Position numbers and translations under genes: made by a program
NCBI RefSeq assembly: GCF_900240305.1
Contig: NZ_LT964854.1
Span: 682,001-746,000, forward strand
From: Ottowia massiliensis
GTDB lineage: Bacteria; Pseudomonadota; Gammaproteobacteria; Burkholderiales; Burkholderiaceae_C
Direction of reading: 5' to 3'
DNA: 64,000 nt
Notes under the pieces: model-generated
Databases searched by the model: none
Told to the model about the DNA's origin: nothing
The model's input: the letters and a program-made list of their open reading frames with translations, nothing else
Part shown: positions 8,014-16,733 of the stretch, piece after piece
How positions within the stretch are numbered: position 1 is the stretch's first letter
How the letters are laid out: each line of letters begins with the position of its first letter

Positions 8014-9585
8014 TTACGGATTCAGCCAGCGGCTGAGAGCGGCGCTGTAGGCCAGGTCGAAGCGGCCATAGGCATCGCCGCCCTCGCGGTTGGAGCAACT
8101 GGCGCTGCCGCCGTAGAGCTGGCCGACGAGGTAGCGGGTCTGGTTCTCGACCATGGTGACGAACACGCCCGAGCCGCTGCTGCCGCCTTCGGTTGTGCCT
8201 TTCTGCCATTGCACCCAGAGGAAGTTCTGCGGAGTTGTTCCCGTCTCGAAAGAGGGTTGGCTGCCGCCGGGGCGCGTGTTGCGGGCGTAGCCTGCCACAA
8301 CGCCTTCGCTGTACTTCTGCAAGTCGCCATGCGGATGGTGCACGCCCGTCATGCTGGCCTTGACAGGCACCACGCCGCCAAAGTACGAGCCGGCGTAGCG
8401 CACGCCCGCAGGCGGCCGCTCATTGAGCTGCATGAAGGCGGTATCGGTGTTGGCCGATGCGTAGAGCATGCGCGCGCCGCCGCTCAGCTGCCGCGCGCCG
8501 CTGTACATGCTGTCGGCGCTGCCGCAGCTGGCGGCGCGGAAGAACCAGCGCGTTTGCAGCGTGGAAGCCTCGGCCTGCGTGGACAGACAGTGGTTGGCCG
8601 TGAGGAAGTAGGGCGTGCCGCTGTTTCTGGCGTCGTTCATCAGCGTGCCGCTGCAAACGTATTGCTTGCCGCCGCTGGCGAAGCTCATCTGCGCTTCGGC
8701 GCGGCTTTCGGTGTTCAGCAATGCGCTGTTGCAGGTGATATTGAGGTTGCAGCTTCCGGCGTCGCCAATGCCCTTGAGCTGGAAGTCATGCACGCGGGCG
8801 GGGTCGATCACGTTGTGCATGACCGAGGGGACGGACAGCTGCACGTCTGTGGTGCGGACGGTGGCGGGCAGCTCGATTTCCAGCGTGGTCGCCGCGCCGC
8901 CGAAGTCAGGCCCCCAGTAAGTGACGGCCTCGTCGCCCTTCACGCCCGCCTGCCGGTTAAGCGCCAGCAGCTCCAGCACTTTTTTCGCGCTGACTTCCAC
9001 GACTTCGCCGCCTGCGGCGTCGTTCACGTCGCCATAAAAGCGCAGCACGGCCTCTTCAGGCAGCTGCTCCACTTTCAGGCCCAGGCGCACGCCGTAGGCC
9101 TGGTCAGACGTGAAGCGGATAGCCGCCACTTGCGCGCCATCGGCCGTGGGCGTCCAGCTCAGCAGGCCGGCGAAATCGCCCGCTGCGGCGGTGGCCTGCG
9201 CAGGGCGGGCCAAGCCGATTTGCAGAGGCACGCCGGGGCCGCTGTTCTGGTTCAGCACCTCATCAGACTTGGCTTGCGCCAGCGCGCCAAGGTCCACCTG
9301 CGCGATAGGCGCCTGCGCGGGCAGGCGGCTGCGGGCCGCTGCCTTGGCTTCGACCTTGGCAGGCAGGTCATACGGCTCGATGCGGCCCGTGGCTCTGGGA
9401 TTGGATGGGTTGGATGGGTTGGATGGGTTGGATGGGTTGGATGGGTTGGATGGGTTGGAAGGATTGTTGGGGTTGGGCGTGGGCACGGGCACCTCGCCGC
9501 CGTCGTCATCGCCGCCGCAAGCGGCCAGCATCATCGCCGTCAGGGCGGCGGCGGCCATCAGGCTGGTTTTGGTCTTAAAGGTCAT
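8014..9585 (-). CDS. Lipid-anchored trypsin-like protease related to lysyl endopeptidase
   Basis: About 523 residues. A lipoprotein signal peptide ends at LAAC (Cys about 23), followed by an acidic patch, a Pro-rich linker with seven NPS triplets, a propeptide-like region (about 65-275) and an S1-type protease domain resembling Achromobacter lysyl endopeptidase. Catalytic residues are His332 (TANHC), Asp381 (NTDTAF) and Ser470 (GGSSGSG). The domain begins GSCNLNITC like the mature enzyme, and an Asp before AYGR (about 504) matches the residue that gives Lys specificity. The second ATG (9585) is preferred: GAGGAG sits 9 bases before it but abuts the ATG at 9594. A terminator follows. Surface anchoring plus protease activity is inferred. 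Confidence 0.85.
   Translation of the reverse strand: MTFKTKTSLMAAAALTAMMLAACGGDDDGGEVPVPTPNPNNPSNPSNPSNPSNPSNPSNPSNPRATGRIEPYDLPAKVEAKAAARSRLPAQAPIAQVDLGALAQAKSDEVLNQNSGPGVPLQIGLARPAQATAAAGDFAGLLSWTPTADGAQVAAIRFTSDQAYGVRLGLKVEQLPEEAVLRFYGDVNDAAGGEVVEVSAKKVLELLALNRQAGVKGDEAVTYWGPDFGGAATTLEIELPATVRTTDVQLSVPSVMHNVIDPARVHDFQLKGIGDAGSCNLNITCNSALLNTESRAEAQMSFASGGKQYVCSGTLMNDARNSGTPYFLTANHCLSTQAEASTLQTRWFFRAASCGSADSMYSGARQLSGGARMLYASANTDTAFMQLNERPPAGVRYAGSYFGGVVPVKASMTGVHHPHGDLQKYSEGVVAGYARNTRPGGSQPSFETGTTPQNFLWVQWQKGTTEGGSSGSGVFVTMVENQTRYLVGQLYGGSASCSNREGGDAYGRFDLAYSAALSRWLNP
9403..9465 (+). repeat. 9-bp tandem repeat (GGATGGGTT) inside the protease gene
   Basis: Six perfect GGATGGGTT units (9403-9456) and one degenerate unit encode the Asn-Pro-Ser linker of the protease on the minus strand. 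The unit is a multiple of three, so slippage would change linker length without breaking the frame. Confidence 0.95.
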
Positions 9586-9796
9586 GGTGTGCATCTCCTC
9601 ACATGAAAAAAGGGCGGAATGCGCCCGTCAAGAAAAGCGAAAAGCGGGCTTGTTCTGATGATTCACGCACAAGCGCCGCAGGTGTTTTGAGTCTGAACGA
9701 AAAAATGCGAAGCCCGTCTTTTAAGTAGTTACCCTGTGTATCAGAGCGTAAGTGAAAGAGGCATTTCCATCGAGGCCAGTCCGCTGCCCAATATTA

Positions 9797-9879
9797 AACA
9801 GGAGCGAATTCAGCAGGGTCGAAATACCATTTCGCGCAGTCTGCACCAGGACGTCTTGCTATTGATAGAAGAGCAAAAC
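9797..9879 (+). repeat. Family A dispersed repeat, copy 3
   Basis: AACAGGAGCGAATTCAGCAG ... TTTCGCGCAGTCTGCACCAG then GACGTCTTGCTAT ... AGAGCAAAA. Divergent but complete. Confidence 0.7.
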
Positions 9880-10131
9880 CACGCCACGGACTCAGCTGGG
9901 CATGTCCATTCATTCACTGCTCGCGCCTTGCGGCTCGTCCCAATTTGGCGGAAGACGCGCAAGAAGGCAGCAATCTGTCCAGCGCAATGCCAGCCGGGCA
10001 GGAAGGCCAGCTCCTGCGCCATCCGCCTGAACGAGCGGCCGGGCAGCAAGAAGCTTTGCAGCATTGCCTTCCGCAAGTGAACGCCCACAGACAGTCTTTG
10101 AATCGGCTCATATGCCTTTCAAACCGATTCA

Positions 10132-10213
10132 AAAAGAGGAGCAAATTCAGATGCATTAAAACCTGTCCTGCGCTGTATCCACTAGGACCTCATGCTATGT
10201 AATCAGGAGCTAA
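10132..10213 (+). repeat. Family A dispersed repeat, copy 4
   Basis: GCAAATTCAGATGC ... CTGCGCTGTATCCACTAGG then ACCTCATGCTATGTAATCAG. It abuts the proX stop codon, so it lies in the 3' untranslated region of the proVWX transcript. Confidence 0.75.
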
Positions 10214-11239
10214 TCAGCGGGCCACCGCGCGGGCTTGCTCCAGCCAGCCGTCGAAGGTGGCCTGGTGCGCGCGAATCCAGCGCTGCACGTGGCGTTCGAT
10301 GTCGGCGGGCTTGTTTTCGCCGTCTTTCATGCGCAGGTTCTGGGCGTTGATGTCGCCCACGGGCAGTTGCATGACGGCAAAGAGCCGTGCGGCGTCGGGG
10401 TGCGCGTCGGTAAATGCCTTGTTGGCCACGATTTGCTGCTGGTTGGCGATGAAGCCGTAGTTTTTGCCGTTAGGCAGCCGGGTGTCTTGCCCGGCCTGCT
10501 CGCCAGGCAGTGCGGTAAAGGGCACTTGCAGCCAGGCCACTTCCTGGCCGGGGCGCAGCACGCCGCTGACCCAGTAGGGCGTCCAGGTGTAGTAGAGGAT
10601 GGGTTTGCCCTGCCGCCAGCGGGTGATGGTGTCGGCCATGAGGGCGGCGTAAGCGCCTTGCACGTGGGTGACGGTGTCGCGCAGCCCGTAGGCGCTGAGC
10701 TGGTGCTCGATGACGGCTTCGCAGCCCCAGCCGGGGTTGCAGCCGGTCAAGTCGGCCTTGCCGTCACCGTCGGCGTCGAACAGGCGGGCGATTTCGGGGT
10801 TTTTGAGCTGGTCGATGTGGGTGATGCGGTGCTGCTCGGCGGTTTTGCGGTCGATCAGGTAGCCCTGCACGGCGCCGGTGGAGTAGGCCCCCTGGCGGTA
10901 AAGGCGCGCGTCGCCGCCGGCGTTTTTGTAGAAGTCGGCGTGCAGGGGGTTCCAGTGCGCGGCCAGCAAGGTGGCGTCGCCGTTGGCGATGGCCAGGTGG
11001 CCCGTGGCGTATTCGATTTCCCGGATGGGCTGCACGTCATAGCCCAGCTGCTCCAGCGCTTTGACCACCAGCAGGGTCTGGAAGGTTTCTTCGGCGATGG
11101 AGCTTTGGATGGGATAGACCTTGACGCCTTGGCCCGGCTGGCGGCCTTCGGCCCGGGCGCTGGCGGCAAAGGCCGCAAAAACCAGCGCCAGGCTGGCGGC
11201 AAAAAGGGCGGCAAAGAAGGCGTGGCGTAGCGGTTTCAT
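10214..11239 (-). CDS. proX: Glycine betaine/proline ABC importer, substrate-binding protein ProX
   Basis: A 341-residue periplasmic OpuAC-domain protein with a Sec signal peptide (MKPLRHAFFAALFAASLALV..., cleaved near ASARAEG). It binds quaternary amines such as glycine betaine and delivers them to ProW; the Trp-rich segments (ILYYTWTPYWVSGVL, TGCNPGWGCE) supply the aromatic box typical of betaine binding. A start at the ATG at 11239 is fixed by the AAAGGAAA site and the signal peptide. It is last in a proV-proW-proX operon, 50 bases after proW. Osmotic induction is likely but not visible in the sequence. Confidence 0.9.
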   Translation of the reverse strand: MKPLRHAFFAALFAASLALVFAAFAASARAEGRQPGQGVKVYPIQSSIAEETFQTLLVVKALEQLGYDVQPIREIEYATGHLAIANGDATLLAAHWNPLHADFYKNAGGDARLYRQGAYSTGAVQGYLIDRKTAEQHRITHIDQLKNPEIARLFDADGDGKADLTGCNPGWGCEAVIEHQLSAYGLRDTVTHVQGAYAALMADTITRWRQGKPILYYTWTPYWVSGVLRPGQEVAWLQVPFTALPGEQAGQDTRLPNGKNYGFIANQQQIVANKAFTDAHPDAARLFAVMQLPVGDINAQNLRMKDGENKPADIERHVQRWIRAHQATFDGWLEQARAVAR

Positions 11240-11289
11240 GCAAGCGTTTCCTTTCACGGGGTGGGTAAGAACCTGTTCCAAACGGGCAG

Positions 11290-12366
11290 TCAGCGCTGGA
11301 ACAGCCGCGCAATCAGCCCCGCCGGGCCGCTTTGCCACCAGTGGCGCACGCCCCGGCGGGGCTGGCCCATGCCCTGGGTGATGCGGTCCAGCGTGATGGC
11401 CAGCAGCACGATGCCCAGGCCGCCCACGGCGGCCAGCCCCATGTCCAGCCGGCCGATGCCGCGCAGCACCATTTGCCCCAGGCCGCCCACGGCGATCATG
11501 GAGGCGATGACCACCATCGACAGGCTGAGCATGAGCGCCTGGTTGATGCCCGCCATGATGGAAGGCAGCGCCAGCGGCAGCTGCACTTTCAGCAGCATCT
11601 GCATGGGCGAGGCGCCGTAGGCGTGGGCGGCCTCGATCAGGTCGGGCCGCACCTGGCGGATGCCCAGGCTGGTCAGCCGCACCAGCGGCGGCAGCGCGAA
11701 CACGATGGTGACGATGACGCCCGGCACGTTGCCAATGCCAAAGAGCATGACCACGGGCACCAGATAAACGAAAGCGGGCGTGGTCTGCATGGCGTCCAGC
11801 AGCGGGCGGATGAGGCGCTGCGCGCGGTCGCTGGCGGCCAGCGCGATGCCCAGCGGCAGCCCGATGACGATGCAAAACAGCAGCGAGGTGAGCACCAGCG
11901 CCAGCGTGACCATGGCCTGCTCCCACACGCCCAGCGCCGCCACCACGGCCAGCGAGAGCACGGCCCCGAGGGCCGTGGCGCGCCCCGCGAACTGCCAGGC
12001 CAGCAGCCCCAACAGGGCCGCCATCACGGGCATGGGCGTGCCGGTCAGCAGGCGCTCTGCGCCGCCAAGCGCGCCGTCAATGGGCGCGCGCACGGCCTGA
12101 AAGAAGGGGCGGAACTGCTCCACGAACCAGCCCAGCCCCTGGTTGATGGCGGCCTCGATCGCATCGGCATGGCCCGCCAGCGCGTCGGCCGCGCCGTGCG
12201 CAGCGGCAGGGCCGGCGCCAGCGGCGGCTTCAACCGCATCGGCGGCATCGTCCAGCCAGTCGGCAGGGGCTGCGGAAGCGGCGGCCTGCCAGGGGTCGTC
12301 GCCAGCGGCGCTGGCAAGGGGGGCGGCAAGGGGGACGGCATCCAGTTTCAGAGGGGTATCGCTCAT
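11290..12366 (-). CDS. proW: Glycine betaine/proline ABC importer, permease ProW
   Basis: A 358-residue inner-membrane permease. A long Ala/Asp-rich N-terminal tail (about 1-90) precedes the transmembrane BPD_transp_1 domain, with the EAA loop at EAAHAYGASPMQMLLKVQLP, where the ATPase docks. It overlaps proV by four bases (ATGA), indicating translational coupling. It forms the channel of the proVWX importer for compatible solutes. Confidence 0.9.
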   Translation of the reverse strand: MSDTPLKLDAVPLAAPLASAAGDDPWQAAASAAPADWLDDAADAVEAAAGAGPAAAHGAADALAGHADAIEAAINQGLGWFVEQFRPFFQAVRAPIDGALGGAERLLTGTPMPVMAALLGLLAWQFAGRATALGAVLSLAVVAALGVWEQAMVTLALVLTSLLFCIVIGLPLGIALAASDRAQRLIRPLLDAMQTTPAFVYLVPVVMLFGIGNVPGVIVTIVFALPPLVRLTSLGIRQVRPDLIEAAHAYGASPMQMLLKVQLPLALPSIMAGINQALMLSLSMVVIASMIAVGGLGQMVLRGIGRLDMGLAAVGGLGIVLLAITLDRITQGMGQPRRGVRHWWQSGPAGLIARLFQR

Positions 12367-13619
12367 GCGGCGCTCCTTTGCGTGTCGGCGTTGGCGGGAG
12401 GGGCTTGCGGCGGCAGCGGCGGCGTGCCCGGGTCCAGAAACTTCAGCAGCGTGCTCTTGCTGATGGCGCCCAGAAAGCGCCCGGCTTCGCCCACCACGGG
12501 CACGGCATACGGCGCTTGCGCCACCTGGCCCACCAGATCGGCCACGGGTGCGCCCGCCTCGATCAGCGGCACATCCGCCAGCATGGCGTGCTGCAAGCCC
12601 AGCGGGCCGGTGTGGCCGTGCAGCGCGGCGCGCAGCGCGTCTTGCGACACCACGCCCTCGAACTGCTGGCGCGAATTGACGATGTAGGCATGGCTGCGGT
12701 CTGACTCCTGCAGCAGCGCCAGCACGGGCCGGCAGCCGCGATCGGCGTGATGCGAGACGTAAACCACCGCCGGCTTGCGGGCAATGTCCGCCGCCTTGAA
12801 CACCGCCGAGGCGTCCACCCCACGCACGAAGTCGCGCACAAAGGCATTGGCTGGCGCGCGCAGGATTTCGTCCGGCGTGCCGATTTGCACCACCTGCCCG
12901 TCGCGCATGATGGCGATGCGGTCGCCAATGCGCATGGCCTCCTGCAAATCGTGCGAAATGAAAACGATGGTGCGCCGCCGCAGCTGCTGCAAACGCAGCA
13001 GCTCGCCCTGCATTTCGGCGCGGATGATGGGGTCCAGCGCCGAAAACGCCTCGTCCATCAGCAAGATGGCCGGGTCAGACGCCAGCGCCCGCGCCAGCCC
13101 CACGCGCTGCTGCATGCCGCCCGAAAGCTCGTCCGGGTATTGGGCGCCCCAGCCGCCCAGGCCCACCTGCTCCAGCGCCTGCGCGGCCTGCCGCTGGCGC
13201 TCATCGCGCGGCACGCCCGCCAGCTCCAGGCCAAACGCCGTGTTGTCCAGCACCGTCATGTGCGGCATCAGCGCAAACGACTGGAACACCATGCTGATGT
13301 CCTTGCGCCGCAGCGCGCGCAAGGCGGCGGCAGGCAGCGCGTTGATGTCCTGCCCCTCGATCACCACGCGCCCGGCCGTCGGCTCAATCAGCCCGTTGAG
13401 CATGCGCACCAGCGTGGATTTGCCCGAACCCGACAGCCCCATGATGACGAACAGCTCGCCCGCCTCGATGGTGAAATCGGCGTCAAACACGCCAATGGAC
13501 TGCCCCGTTTTTTCCAGAATCTGCTGCTTGTCCGCGCCTTCGCGCGCCAGCGCAAGCGCCTGTTGGGGATGGTTGCCGAACACCTTGAAAACATGCTCGA
13601 CGCGGATTTGCTTGGCCAT
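12363..13619 (-). CDS. proV: Glycine betaine/proline ABC importer, ATPase ProV
   Basis: A 418-residue ABC ATPase. Walker A is MGLSGSGKST (60-69), the signature LSGGMQQR (165-172), Walker B ILLMDE (185-190), and the H-loop lies at FISHD. A pair of CBS domains (about 280-395) follows, which in OpuA-type transporters sense ionic strength. The start is ATG at 13619 with AAGGAG 9 bases upstream; reading further upstream gives only low-complexity sequence. It is first in the proVWX operon. Confidence 0.92.
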   Translation of the reverse strand: MAKQIRVEHVFKVFGNHPQQALALAREGADKQQILEKTGQSIGVFDADFTIEAGELFVIMGLSGSGKSTLVRMLNGLIEPTAGRVVIEGQDINALPAAALRALRRKDISMVFQSFALMPHMTVLDNTAFGLELAGVPRDERQRQAAQALEQVGLGGWGAQYPDELSGGMQQRVGLARALASDPAILLMDEAFSALDPIIRAEMQGELLRLQQLRRRTIVFISHDLQEAMRIGDRIAIMRDGQVVQIGTPDEILRAPANAFVRDFVRGVDASAVFKAADIARKPAVVYVSHHADRGCRPVLALLQESDRSHAYIVNSRQQFEGVVSQDALRAALHGHTGPLGLQHAMLADVPLIEAGAPVADLVGQVAQAPYAVPVVGEAGRFLGAISKSTLLKFLDPGTPPLPPQAPPANADTQRSAA

Positions 13620-14402
13620 GAGGCGCACTCCTTGTCGTCGGCGGCGCGGCCAGCCAGGGGATGCCGAAAGGCGCAAGGCCAAAGGCCCATTGCCCATTCC
13701 CTGGTTCGACAAGCCCTCAATGAACCGCGCCCGGCGCGAAAAAGCGGCCCGCGCCCGGCAGACGCGGCGCCCTTTCGCTGAAGGGAAATCAGGGGCGCGC
13801 GGCCCCTGGCGAAGGGTGATGACCCTGTTGCGGGGCCATGCAAAGAGGTGAAGACGCGCAGCGCCTTCGGTCAGGGAAAATATCCGGCGCATTATACACG
13901 GAATATCGCCCAGAATATTCATTCATCATTAAGGAAAACCCTGATCCGCCTTCGGAAAATCCGCTCACGCCTTTTCTGCAGCAAATGAAATTGCCCTGCC
14001 TCTGTAATCCGCGCGAAACGGCATGGTGCATGCGCCGCGCGGCCCAACCGCTTTCCAACAGACTTTTATCAGCCTTTTACCGGCCCTTCCTGGTCATTCA
14101 CCCGCCATTTATTTCATTCAATATTTCTGGGTGATGAAAACGGTTTTCCGATTTTCTTCTCTACATAAGTAGACATTATCCAGATCAGGCGCCACGCGTC
14201 ATGGCGGGCGAATCGTCTTTCTGGCCATAGAAAATCACCCGATATATTTCAATTTCGCCATCGCCCCATTCAATTTGGCTGCGCCTGAAATCAAGACATG
14301 CTGCCGGAAGATTTCAAACCTCATGGCCGGCTCCATCCTGACTGGAACCGGCCAGGAAAATACGCCGCCGCAAAAGCGGCGCATCCACAATAATCGCCGC
14401 CC
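13620..14402. other. 783-base AT-rich divergent region between proV and pth
   Basis: The 13620-13850 part is GC-rich; 13850-14330 is markedly AT-rich compared with the rest of the window. I see no credible coding frame. A candidate proV promoter is noted separately. A small hairpin CGCCGC-AAAA-GCGGCG (about 14370-14386) lies just before pth, possibly in its leader. The AT-rich block may be an osmotically or nucleoid-protein-controlled regulatory region, or decayed DNA. Confidence 0.45.
13891..13919 (-). promoter_or_regulatory. Candidate proVWX promoter
   Basis: The minus strand has a perfect -10 (TATAAT, 13891-13896) and a poor -35 (AATATT) at a 17-base spacing, about 270 bases before the proV ATG in the AT-rich block. 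A weak -35 would fit a regulated promoter. Confidence 0.35.
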
Positions 14403-15038
14403 ATGATCAAACTCTTTGTTGGCCTGGGCAACCCCGGGCCTGAATATGCCGACACGCGCCACAACGCGGGTTTCTGGTGGATTGACCAGATTGCCCGCCA
14501 GCTAGGTGCAGCGCTGGCACCCGAGCGCGCCTTTCACGGCCACGCGGCGCGCGCCAGCGTGCAAGGGCAATCCGTCTGGCTGCTCAAGCCGCAGACGTTC
14601 ATGAACCTCTCCGGCAAGGCCGTGGCGGCGCTGGCGCGCTTTTACAAAATCGCGCCGCAGGAAATTCTGGTGGCGCACGACGAGCTGGATCTGCCTGCGG
14701 GCGAGGCCAAGCTCAAGCAAGGCGGCGGCCACGCCGGGCACAACGGCCTGCGCGACATTCATGCGCAACTGGGCAGCGGCGATTACTGGCGGCTGCGCCT
14801 GGGCATTGGCCATCCCGGCCACAAGGCGGAAGTGGCGGCCTGGGTGCTGCGCAAGCCGCCGCTGGATGAACGCATCGGCATCGAACAAGCCATGGACCGC
14901 GCCGCCCAAGCCTTCCCTTTGCTGGCGGCGAGCGAAATGGCGCAGGCCACGCAGATCATTCACACCAGCAAGCCGCCCCGCCCCAAGCCGCCGCGCAAGC
15001 CGCAGCAGGCAGCGCCTGCTCCTGATGTTTCTGAATGA
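14403..15038 (+). CDS. pth: Peptidyl-tRNA hydrolase
   Basis: A 211-residue cytosolic enzyme that cleaves the ester bond of peptidyl-tRNAs released from stalled ribosomes. All key residues are in their standard positions: Asn10 (GLGNPG), His20 (RHNAG, catalytic), Asp93 (AHDELDLP) and Asn114 (GHNGLR). The last 20 residues are a Pro/Lys-rich tail (KPPRPKPPRKPQQ) beyond the usual fold. The start is ATG at 14403. Confidence 0.96.
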   Translation: MIKLFVGLGNPGPEYADTRHNAGFWWIDQIARQLGAALAPERAFHGHAARASVQGQSVWLLKPQTFMNLSGKAVAALARFYKIAPQEILVAHDELDLPAGEAKLKQGGGHAGHNGLRDIHAQLGSGDYWRLRLGIGHPGHKAEVAAWVLRKPPLDERIGIEQAMDRAAQAFPLLAASEMAQATQIIHTSKPPRPKPPRKPQQAAPAPDVSE

Positions 15039-15056
15039 AGCGCGGCTGGCTATAAT
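15028..15056 (+). promoter_or_regulatory. Candidate promoter of rpsU
   Basis: TATAAT at 15051-15056 with TTTCTG at 15028-15033 (17-base spacer), overlapping the end of pth and about 130 bases before rpsU. The -10 is perfect and the -35 weak. Confidence 0.5.
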
Positions 15057-15190
15057 GCGCGGCTTTGCTGGCAAAAGCCCCGCGGCCACATACTAGTTTC
15101 TGAAAGCGGGGCGACTTTTGCGGCGCATGGCGCGGGAGCTGATCTGGCCCGTGCCCGCTGGCCGCACATTCATGGAAAACCTGCATTTAA

Positions 15191-15403
15191 ATGACCACCA
15201 TCCGTGTGAAAGAAAACGAGCCGTTTGACGTGGCCCTGCGCCGCTTCAAGCGCACCATCGAAAAGCTGGGTCTGCTGACCGAACTGCGCGCCCGCGAGTT
15301 CTATGAAAAGCCCACCGCCGAGCGCAAGCGCAAGAAGGCCGCTGCCGTCAAGCGCCACTACAAGCGCGTGCGCAGCATGCAGCTGCCCAAAAAGCTGTAC
15401 TGA
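15191..15403 (+). CDS. rpsU: 30S ribosomal protein S21
   Basis: A 70-residue, strongly basic protein matching S21 along its whole length ([20 protein letters not shown] ... RRFKRTIEK ... [17 protein letters not shown]). S21 sits on the 30S platform and assists pairing of the Shine-Dalgarno sequence. It has its own terminator and probable promoter. Confidence 0.97.
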
Positions 15404-15428
15404 ACGCACGGCTCACACGCACGTTTTC

Positions 15429-15464
15429 AAAAGGCTCGCCGGGGACGCTCAGCGAGCCTTTTTT
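15429..15464 (+). terminator. Rho-independent terminator of rpsU
   Basis: AAAAGGCTCGC, a 12-base loop, then GCGAGCCTTTTTT; the stem sits 25 bases after the rpsU stop. Confidence 0.9.
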
Positions 15465-15497
15465 CATTGGCCCCGCGCCACAAGCCGAAAGTGAAAA

Positions 15498-15944
15498 ATG
15501 ACCCTCAAGGAACGCATCACTGAAGACATGAAAGCCGCCATGCGCGCCAAGGACAGCGCGCGCCTGGGCGCCATACGCCTGCTGCAAGCGGCCATCAAGC
15601 AAAAGGAAGTGGATGAGCGCGTGACGCTGGATGACGCGGCCGTCGCCGCCATCGTGGACAAGCTCGCCAAGCAGCGCAAGGACAGCATCGCCGCCTTCAC
15701 CCAGGCGGGCCGCCAGGACCTGGCCGACAAGGAAACCGCCGAACTGGCCGTGCTGCAAGCCTATCTGCCCGCGCGCCTGTCCGCCGAAGAAGTGGCCGCC
15801 GCCGTCAAGGCGCTGGTGGCTGAAGTGGGCGCCAGCGGCCCCGCCGACATGGGCAAAGTGATGGGTGCAGCCAAAGCGCGCCTGGCAGGCAAGGCCGACA
15901 TGGCCGCCGTCTCCGCCGCCGTCAAGGCCGCGCTGGCCGGATAA
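15498..15944 (+). CDS. GatB/YqeY domain protein
   Basis: A 148-residue YqeY-family protein, helical throughout, starting MTLKERITEDMKAAMRAKD and containing the family pattern ETAELAVLQAYLPARLSAEE (about 80-99). The family resembles the C-terminal tRNA-binding part of GatB, but a tRNA amidation role is unproven. The position after rpsU is common in proteobacteria (rpsU-yqeY-dnaG-rpoD); here dnaG and rpoD do not follow. Confidence 0.9.
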   Translation: MTLKERITEDMKAAMRAKDSARLGAIRLLQAAIKQKEVDERVTLDDAAVAAIVDKLAKQRKDSIAAFTQAGRQDLADKETAELAVLQAYLPARLSAEEVAAAVKALVAEVGASGPADMGKVMGAAKARLAGKADMAAVSAAVKAALAG

Positions 15945-15983
15945 GGCGCGCCTATCCGGTTTTCTGCTCCTGTTTCGCTTTTG

Positions 15984-16069
15984 ATTCAGGAGCAAATCCA
16001 GCGCCTGAAAAACGGCTTTGGCGCAGTTTCCACGGGGACATCGCGCTATTGTTAAAGGAGCAAATAGCC
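15984..16069 (+). repeat. Family A dispersed repeat, GGGGAC subtype
   Basis: TTCAGGAGCAAATCCAGCGC ... GGCGCAGTTTCCACGGGGAC then ATCGCGCTATTGTTAAAGG. The middle is nearly identical to family B copy 6 (GCGCAGATTCCACGGGGAC), linking the two families. Confidence 0.75.
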
Positions 16070-16172
16070 TCCTTCCCCGGCAGGCGCGCCGCCAGCGCGG
16101 GCAAGGCGCGCCACGCCAGCACGAATAAGCGGCCATTCCTACAATCCGCGCCTTTTTTCCTGAAAGTTCTCC

Positions 16173-16733
16173 ATGAATTCACTCGTGGCCTCGGCTCTGC
16201 CGGGGCGCGTGCGCTTGCGCGGGCCGGTGCTGCGGCAAGCGCGGGCGCTGGCCCAGGCGCGCAGCGCCTTGCAGGCGCAGCCGGGCGTGATCCGCGTGCA
16301 AACCAATGCCCGCGTGGGCAGCCTGCTGCTGCATTACGACGCGGCCACGCTGCCGCAGCCGCAGGCTGAAGCCTTGCTGGCCGCCGCCGTGCAAGCCGCC
16401 TTGCAGCCCGCCGCCAACGATGACGCAGGCGCTGCGGCTTGCCCGTCCAGCCCTGCACCGCGCCAGCCCCGGCAAAACCGCCGCGCAGCCGCCAGCGCCG
16501 CGCGGGCGGCCCATCTGAGCGTGCCCGCCGCACCGCCAGCGCCGCACCCGCATCACGCACCCGCGCGCAATGTCATCAACCGCTGGGCCAAGCGCGGCAT
16601 GCTGCTCACGCTGGGCGCTTCGCTGGCGCTGGCCGCCACGGGGGCCAAGCGCGGACACGCGGCGCTGGGCGGTGTGTTCGTGCTGCTGCTGGGCGTGCAT
16701 TTGGCCGTGCACCGCCACCGCCTGCTCAAGTAA
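16173..16733 (+). CDS. HMA-like domain membrane protein
   Basis: A 186-residue protein. Residues 1-75 resemble the HMA_2-type domain that lacks the CxxC pair (opening SALPGRVRLRGPVL; VQTNARVGSLLLHYD as the last strand). The middle (80-135) is a low-complexity Pro/Ala/His linker, and a hydrophobic hairpin near the C-terminus (about 140-178) should cross the membrane. HMA_2 domains occur alone or next to metal ATPases; the role is unknown. The ribosome site is weak. It lies between YqeY and an unrelated conserved protein. Confidence 0.6.
   Translation: MNSLVASALPGRVRLRGPVLRQARALAQARSALQAQPGVIRVQTNARVGSLLLHYDAATLPQPQAEALLAAAVQAALQPAANDDAGAAACPSSPAPRQPRQNRRAAASAARAAHLSVPAAPPAPHPHHAPARNVINRWAKRGMLLTLGASLALAATGAKRGHAALGGVFVLLLGVHLAVHRHRLLK

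Larger units (their letters stand above)
9586..10213. other. 628-base intergenic region with two family A repeats
   Basis: It lies between the protease start and the proX stop. The first 150 bases are AT-richer and should hold the protease promoter, though no clear hexamers stand out. Two family A repeats occupy 9797-9879 and 10132-10213. Between them, 9880-10130 has a weak minus-strand reading frame (about 90 codons from 10088) with no recognisable domain; I regard it as non-coding or decayed. Confidence 0.5.

Noticed and set aside
9403..9465. Short regular repeats that might suggest a CRISPR array
   Set aside because: Nine-base units without spacers, inside a coding frame; they encode the Asn-Pro-Ser linker.
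9810..10088. Minus-strand 92-codon frame between the protease and proX
   Set aside because: No domain, poor ribosome site and overlap with a dispersed repeat; treated as non-coding.
10214..11926. A 570-codon frame covering proX
   Set aside because: The region beyond 11239 reads the proW gene in another frame; the signal peptide and ribosome site fix the proX start at 11239.
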